Source of the DNA: Stereocaulon alpinum
Lineage: Eukaryota; Ascomycota; Lecanoromycetes; Lecanorales; Stereocaulaceae
Direction: 5' to 3'
Length of the DNA: 64,000 nt
Assembly (NCBI GenBank): GCA_018257865.1
Contig: JAEUBA010000042.1
Coordinates: 215,275 to 279,274 of the forward strand
Part shown: one piece after another, positions 57,223 to 64,000 of the stretch
Layout: every line of letters begins with the position of its first letter
Position numbering within the stretch: position 1 is the first letter of the stretch
The notes under the pieces: generated by a model
What the model was told of the DNA's origin: nothing
Seen by the model: only the letters and a program-made list of their open reading frames with translations
Database searches by the model: none
Position numbers and translations under genes: made by a program

Positions 57223-58921
57223 TCAATGCTTAACCTCCAGCTCTTTAAGGTTCGCCCTCAGTCTCTGCTTACGTTCCATCCATTTCCAATACCCAAAGGT
57301 GGCGAGCGTGAATGGTATGGCTACAGCAAAGAAGATCCATATCGAAGAAGACGACACAATCAATATACCAAGTGAATTTGTTGAGAAGAATTGCATCCCG
57401 AAGAGAGTCTATGATGGTTAGATTGATCGTGAGAATCAGATATTCTGGGCCTCTTACCGCTACGAACTGTGCGGGTAGGAAGAGCAGAGTGACCATAGTA
57501 ATGACCCGAATGGTCGCTGAGTCCTTGGCTGCCATGTTATTTAGGGCGAGCGTGTTTCCACTGATGACCTCAGCATTTTGTTGATGTTTCAAATTCAGGG
57601 TATCCGAGAGCAATTGTCCCGTCCCACGGACTTTGTTCAGGACAAAGACCGCGTTCTGGCTGTATGCTGCCGTCGTATTGTTGTAATTTTGTAAGACCTC
57701 CTTGGTACATTTGTAAGTCTCTGCAGACATGTTGCCGTTAAAGTGTAAAGCGTCAGTGTAGGCCTCCAAGTTTTAGATCGCCTGGATTGTTGCTTGAAAC
57801 ATGGGCGGCAGGAGCAGAAGTCGAGCTTCGAGGCGCCTAAGTTGGGATAGCGTTGAGTGGCTGAAATGAAGCTTTTCATCAATGACGGCGCTGATTACAG
57901 TTCCTGACTAGATCGGATGTCAGTCATGACCTGTTCGATTGGAGTGTAGCCATACTACCTACCATCCGCAACTCTTCTTTTTCATAGTATGCCATGTATC
58001 TTCGCCAATTGTTAAGGTATGTGGAGAGAACAATGAGACCCAGTAGTGGTGGTTGCCCGTTTGCGTCTGAGAGGCCATCTTCTGCATCGAACATTTTCTT
58101 CATTCTGTTCTCCGCAGCAGTATTCTCTTTTGGATTTAGTAGAACGCACACTGATGTCCTATTCGTGGTATCATAGCTCTGATATATGCCTGTCTGCCGC
58201 ATTGACCAAGGATCGGCTCCATCTATCCTTCCATTGTGCTCAGGGTACTTCAAGACAAGTGCCAACTCTACTGGATCGGTTTCAGCATGTGCTCTTCAAT
58301 TGCGGTTTACCGTAATCAGCCCCCACATTTGGACTCCCTGTCCTCAAGTTCCGAAACCAACATTCCCATTCGAGCGGGGTTATGGCATACCTTTGCGATC
58401 GAGTGTACATCTCTTCCAAGAATTACCGCCAAAAGCTTCTTCGACATTGCAAGTTCTATCCTGGAAGCAGCGTATGGTCTCCAGGAACTCTGGCATAACA
58501 CTGTGCTTGCGTACGACTGCTTCCAACATCGATTGAGATACGTTGAGATTTGCCCACGAATTTTTCTGGCATATCGAACTACTCGATCCTTTCATTCAGT
58601 ACCTTCTTCCTGTACTCTTTACCCTCGATCTTACATGAATCTTACGCCGCGTTCGATGGGCGAACGGGTAAGGTAGTGTTCGAATTCGTTGCTGCTTTTG
58701 AATGTCCTGACTATTCTCTCACGCTGCTGGGAACTTCTAAATGTAATGTCAATGAGGTCCAGCAGGATTTTCGAGTCCGCAGACGCGAAGACCTTCAGTG
58801 ATGCGAGTTGTGACCAGGCATCATCAACCGCATTGACTAGAGAGTAGCATCTGCAGATTGCGGAAGGAACATGATCTGAGGCATTCGAACATTCCATAAC
58901 CCTATCATCTGAGTCCAGCAT
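57223..58921 (-). pseudogene. CorA-like membrane protein with internal stop
   Basis: Exons right to left: 58921-58635, 58578-58427, 58270-57963, 57907-57458 and 57408-57223, 461 codons in consistent phase. Landmarks: KNSWANLNVSQSMLEAVVRK, PEFLETIRCFQDRT, VLKYPEHNGR, PWSMRQTGIYQSYD, LNNWRRYMAYYEKEELRM, LPPMFQATIQAI. After a TAA at 57775-57773 come NLEAYTDALHF, SATIRVITMVTLLFLPAQFV, TLFGMQFF (GMN-like signature as GMQ) and a final TM before a basic tail. The TAA breaks the frame and could be a CAA-to-TAA RIP change. The w-x intron (156 nt) is long and might hide another exon. The substrate is unknown. Confidence 0.65.
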
Positions 58922-59985
58922 CGCCGTAGATTGGTAAGCGCCAGTCGAATGACCTTAAAGTCATGTTTTTTATCATTTGAGCATGCGAACTCTTTTAAAA
59001 TAATCTGATAGAGAGAAGTGGCAAGGAAAGAAATCGCGAAGCTGAGCCCCGGAACACCCCGCCAGCACTAACATAAGAGGAAGGCGCAACCCTAAAGCCC
59101 GCGATCTACCATCTACTATTGACCACGACCAGTTCCAGACCGTTGGAAGGATCCGATACCGCAAGGCTGTTCCTTCGGAGCCTGACATGCATGCTAAGAA
59201 GCATAGCCAAGATAGCTATCAATCTTTCTTCAATTGACTGATGATGATCAGCTGTGGCAAAAAGGCGATTATGCTCGAAGGAACGTCACTTTTCTTCATC
59301 CTTTTCTCCAATCAGTCTTTCGAAAATTCAACCACAAAATATATGATTCGGTACACACTTACGTATGACAATGCACGGGGAGCAGTGAAACAGAACATGT
59401 CGTTGATCAGCTGTCAAACTGCAGTCAGTACGATAGAGCTAGGAGACGGTTATTCCTTCGCGCCAGAATATCTAGGGGACGTACCCTGATGTCGAAATCG
59501 ACTGTCCGACTGTAAGGGAACATCATTTGGAGCTTCTCCCTAAGGCCAGTACGGCTAGTGTATCGTGAATTGACCTCGTACCTCATTGGTGCTGATATTG
59601 CGGCGTTTTCTTCTGACTGTACTGTGACAGGCGTGAGGGCCGCGCACAATAAATACATTCATGCGTAGCTAGGGTATTTTGCGATAAGATCATGTGATCG
59701 GCGATTCCGCGAGAGATCTTCGCGGTCTGCCTTGCCCAGCCAGACCTTGCCTGGATGTCAAACCTAGGTAGCGGCATAACATGGAATAAGGCAATTTGCC
59801 ATGTTGATCATGCAGTCAGATACGGAGACATGCTCGTCACCGGAAATTACCTTCATTACTTGTGTCCTGATCATTGAAGGAAGCCCAAGAAGCTTTCTCT
59901 TTCGTCTGCCTCCGTATCTTTGAGGCGCTGCACTACGGTGTGCCGCAATGGGCAAATAGCCACATCAAATATTTTGAACTTTTAT
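58922..59985. other. intergenic flank of the AT-rich block
   Basis: Normal base composition, no recognised gene. Frames at 59425-59658 and 59583-59777 (minus) show no domain. Confidence 0.45.
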
Positions 59986-62900
59986 TTTGAAAACCTACCC
60001 TACTATATTTGTAATTATTAATAATCTAGTAACTATACTACTACTAGCGATCTAATTATCTACAGCGCCTATAGTATAGCTTATCTAATAGTACTTTATT
60101 AAATTCCTACCTCTTATCCTTATAGCGCTGTATATAATTAACTTAGACTCCTACTAAGAATAGATCCTTAATACCTATAATAAGGGTACTACTGCGGGGG
60201 ATATCCTTATTAAATTACGTAAGTACTACCTTATAGTTAGTTTAAGGATATTATAAAAATACTTAGATAATTAGGGCGCGAAGAAATATATTAGATATAA
60301 GTATCTAAACCCTTAACTCTATAACTTAATAATTACCTTCCTCTTCTATAAGCGCTTAGCGACTAATTAAGAGATAAGAGTTAAGTTAGAAGCTATAGGA
60401 ATACCTATATAAGCTAAATTACTTTAGTAAATTAAAATTAAGCTAAGTTACTAGTAGAGGCGTAAAATTAGGTAAAGATAATTTTAAGATAATAAGATAA
60501 TTTATATTATATAGGAGTACTTAGCTAATAGCTTTATTACTAACTTTAGCCTTATATACCTCTATACCTACTTTTAACGTAAGGGGATCGCTATTTCTAG
60601 GTATAATTTAATATATAGAATAAGACTAGTCGATTTAGAAGGTATCTAGCGAAGATTAGAGAAAAAATAATATAGGTATTAAAAATATACTATATTAAGA
60701 CCTAACGTAATCTAGTCTATTAATATATATTATAAGCTAGAGTTCTTTAGCGTCTAAATCTACGCTATAATTAACGCCTATTCTTATAAAATTCTATAGA
60801 TCTATATTAGAGTCTCAGCTTATATAGTAATTAGTATAGTAAAGTAATATTTAGACTATTTAGCGGAGGTAAAAACTATACCTAATATAATCTAGTCTAA
60901 CTAAGGGATAGAGACTATTCTTATTATAGATACTTACTAGTAGTTATATTACGTATAAGAGGACTATACTAAGAGACTAAGACCTTTTAAGAAGTATTAG
61001 ATATTTAGGAAGAGTACCGTAAACTAAAGGATTAAGGCTTAGTAGATATATCTATAGTCTTCTATACTATACCGCTAGGTACTCTTCTTTAATATCGCGT
61101 AAGAAGAAGGATATTATTAATATAATAGGCTTTATAATTAACTAGCTTACTACGCCGTCTATATATACTTAATTTATAAAGAAACCTTTAAATTTATAGA
61201 GAACTAGAATTCCTATAAGATTCGTACTTAAAAGAATTATCCTTATATAGTCTCTAGTAAACCCTAGTATCTCTATAAGTTCCCTAAACCTCTAGTAGAG
61301 AAGTGCGCTAGTATACCTAATCTAAAGCTTATTAAAAAGCTTAGAACGGAATTATAAGCTTATAATATAGACGAATATTTACCGCTAGTAACTAAGGAGT
61401 AGTTATAATATATACCTTTCGTACCCTAGTAGCGCGGCGCAATAGTATACTAAGGTTTATTTAAAGACGTAAAGTAGTAATAGTAGGTATCCGTTTATTA
61501 GTAGAACTAATTACTAATAATCCTACTTCTCTAGGGTCTACGCTCCTGATACTTATTAAGTAGAAGCGGGGTAGTATAATATCTTCCCGCGTACGTACTA
61601 CGCTAACGGTATATCCTAGTTATATTATAGCTATACTAAGTATTAGATTACTACTAATACTAAATAGACCCTAATAGTTACTAAGTATTATAGTTACTTC
61701 CCCTTCTAGACGCTAGTCCGCTAGCGTAAGGATATTATTATATTTAGTTATTAGATATAAGGCCTAGAAGCGCGCTAGTAACGTAGGTAGAGCTCGTTAA
61801 AAAACTTTAAAACCCTATAGGAAAAGGAAGGAAAAGAGTCTCTACCCTATAGTTACTTTATCCTTTATATATTACTAATTAAGAGCTTCTATACTCCAAT
61901 AACGTAGTTATTACTCCGTAGTTATATTATTATTATAATATAGCAGTATTATAGATTATTACTATAGAGTAACCGTATAGCGTAATTAGGTAGATATATC
62001 CCTTTAGATCCCCTTTACTTCCTATTTCTTCCTTTAGTAAATAATAATATAAGTAAGTATCCCCTTTACGCGCTATAATAGTATACTTCTAGTAATACTA
62101 ATAGCCTATAAGTATCTTTATTTAATACTAGTAAGTCTATAGGTATACTGCGTATTAGGTATACTAACTATTATAGCTAAACTTCCGTATATAAACTATT
62201 TAGGGAAGTAGAGACTATACGTTTAGGGTAATATACCTCCTTACTAAAGGTATAAGTCTATATACTAGGGGGTAGCGGGATACTATAAGGTAAGCTTATT
62301 TAATCTATAACTACGTACTATATACTAATAGTAGGAGATTCCCGCCCCCTTTATAGCGGAGGTAGCGGGGTTAGTCGCTATACTTAATAGTACTATCTTA
62401 CCGCCTAGGGTAGATAATCGCCTAGCTAACCTTCGTAAGAAGGTTACCTAATAGCGTAAAGATTATTCGCTTACCCTAGGGATAAGTAATAGTTAGTTAA
62501 CGTAGCGGCTAGCTACGCTGCAGGGGAGGGTAGAGATATTAGTAAGTAATATATCTATTCTTCTAATACTACGCTAACTCGCTATAGGAGGTAAGCTAAG
62601 CTTATTTCTTATTACTATTCCCTAGCGTTTAACGCGATCCTACCTATTATACCTATAACGCTCTAAGCTTACTTTAGGCTGTAAATACCTATCCTTATTC
62701 CTTTAGTTATACTAAGCTACCTTACCTACCCTTAGCTGCTAACTCACCGCAGCGGAGGTTAGCGGCGGAGGAGGAGGATAATAATAAGGAAGATAATAGT
62801 AGGAAGGGTAGTAGTAAGGAAGTAGAAGCGAGGGTAGAACCGAAGGTAGGTAAGGAGGTAGAAGAGGAGGAGGGGCGTACTAGCCTAAGTATAGGGGAGA

Positions 62901-64000
62901 AGGTAGTAGCTAAACCTTCTATTACTTAGGTATATTATATTACCTATTAATATACTATAATTAGTACCTTACGCTAATATAATTAGATCCCCTAGGATTA
63001 TATTATAGAGGCCTAGGAAATAAGGAGGAGGCTATAGGAGGAGACGGATAAAGTAAGGAGGAGGTAGAGAGAGGAGGTAGCTAAGAGGGTAAGTTATCTC
63101 TAGCTAATAGTTTACGTATACTAACTATCTACATATAGACCGGATAGATTATATTATTATTTTAGCGTTCGGCGTTTAGCGTTTAGCGTTTAGAGTCCGG
63201 CGTTATTAGGCGCTTATATCTTAAAGCTATCTCTAGATAGCTTATAGTCTTATACTTACCCTATTTAGCGTCTTTACAGCTATAACGTACTACTTACTCG
63301 CCGAATATATAGTTTAATATATTACCTATACTATAATAGGGTCTATACCTACTTCTCGACTCTACTAATATTTAAATCCTCTATTCTTTAATATATCCTC
63401 TAGCGGGTACGGGCGCTTATATCTTAACGTACTAGCCCTACCCCCTATTTTTATAATATCGCTACGTCTACGGCCCCTTAACACTCTATATTCCTACGAT
63501 CCTCGTTTTATTCTAACTAGGTATTATAAATAGTATAGTTTTAGTATATTAATAGGTTATAATTGGCTAGCGATAGAGACATACCTGTACGCGGTACTAG
63601 CTACGAACCTAAATACCTATTCAGAGCTAAGATATCTCCCCTAATATATTACAGGTTAAATGATATTAAGACGTCGCGTAGTTGCTGAGAACTCTGTACA
63701 GAGTTTTTCGGGCAACGCGATAATACCTACCCTAACTCTACTACAACTATTATACCTCCCCTACGATCGAGACTAGACAGCAAGAATTGGTATCAGGTAT
63801 AGTATCTCAGCCTAATAAGTAAAGAGTATAGGTAACACCTACTTAGCTGTTAATTCGAAAAATCTAATATCTACGTACGCTTAATACGTATCTACCGGTT
63901 AAGACTAACGCGCAGTCTATCCTAGGGGAAGGCTGGGGTTATAGGTATATAGGACTAAGAGAAGGATATACTAGGTTATAAATTAGAAGGCGTATTTTAG
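59986..64000. repeat. RIP-mutated repeat/transposon-derived block
   Basis: From about 59986 to the window end the sequence is dominated by TA, with stops (TAA, TAG) in every frame. CpA and TpG are almost absent, while CpG, GpC and runs such as GGAGG survive. That pattern (CpA to TpA on both strands) is the signature of repeat-induced point mutation, which acts only on duplicated DNA. A purine-rich stretch (about 62750-63110) probably derives from a charged coding tail. The element type cannot be told. A few short patches near 63640-63800 retain normal CA/TG content. Confidence 0.9.
63675..63719. other. palindrome/hairpin within the RIP block
   Basis: A 16-bp perfect palindrome, AACTCTGTACAGAGTT (63690-63705), is flanked by CGCG..GTTGC on the left and GCAACGCG on the right, giving a nested inverted repeat of about 45 bp. 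It lies in one of the few patches with normal CpA/TpG, so it may be unique DNA, or a terminal structure that escaped mutation. Confidence 0.6.

Noticed and set aside
57637..57882. 81-codon minus-strand frame
   Set aside because: Out-of-frame shadow of exon 4 of the CorA-like gene.
1..64000. tRNA, rRNA and CRISPR arrays
   Set aside because: I looked for GGTTCGA-type T-arms, conserved rRNA blocks and short regularly spaced direct repeats and found none convincing; the only regular array is the 165-bp satellite, whose units are contiguous without unique spacers.

Overview
The window looks like nuclear DNA of a filamentous ascomycete (Pezizomycotina). Genes have short spliceosomal introns (about 44-84 nt) with GTAAGT-like donors and GCTAAY-type branch points. 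Several families are typical of the group: a PTH11/rhodopsin-type 7TM protein, a DUF6594 protein, CorA-like proteins, GH125 and an NRPS-like A-T-TE synthetase. The last 4 kb show the extreme TA bias and near absence of CpA/TpG expected from repeat-induced point mutation (RIP). I cannot fix genus or species from the sequence. A 10-base N gap next to a 25-base poly-G run shows this is a draft assembly, so single-base disruptions may be errors.

Layout. 1-9.6 kb is gene-poor: a degenerate zinc-finger protein (2.2-3.5 kb), a diverged tandem array of about 13 units of about 165 bp (4.6-6.8 kb) and a decayed tRNA-synthetase-like relic. 9.6-16.5 kb holds a frameshifted two-half HIT protein, a stand-alone NRPS-like synthetase and a hypothetical protein. 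18.6-24 kb holds a CorA-like protein, two adjacent paralogous small Cys/His proteins that both end in a polybasic tail plus CaaX-like box, and a phytase-like pseudogene with RIP-type stops. 25-30 kb holds a bZIP factor and a peroxisomal 2-hydroxyacyl-CoA lyase. 30.4-42.1 kb is a cluster of five related low-complexity genes: three share an N-terminal 'GDGI' domain and intron pattern, and three carry C2H2 fingers, with one gene carrying both. A DUF6594 gene lies among them. 43.7-49.3 kb holds a conserved hypothetical, a GH125 mannosidase and a divergent pair of secreted-protein genes, one dead. 50-59 kb holds a PAQR receptor with an internal stop, a TLC-domain protein, a rhodopsin-type 7TM protein and a CorA-like gene with an internal stop. 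60-64 kb is RIP-mutated repeat DNA.

Most genes are unrelated accessory or housekeeping functions; there is no multi-gene metabolic cluster around the synthetase. The notable biology is local family expansion (two paralog sets) and ongoing gene decay near a RIP-affected repeat. All exon joins below were worked out by eye from splice signals, reading frame and family resemblance; none was checked by alignment or transcripts.
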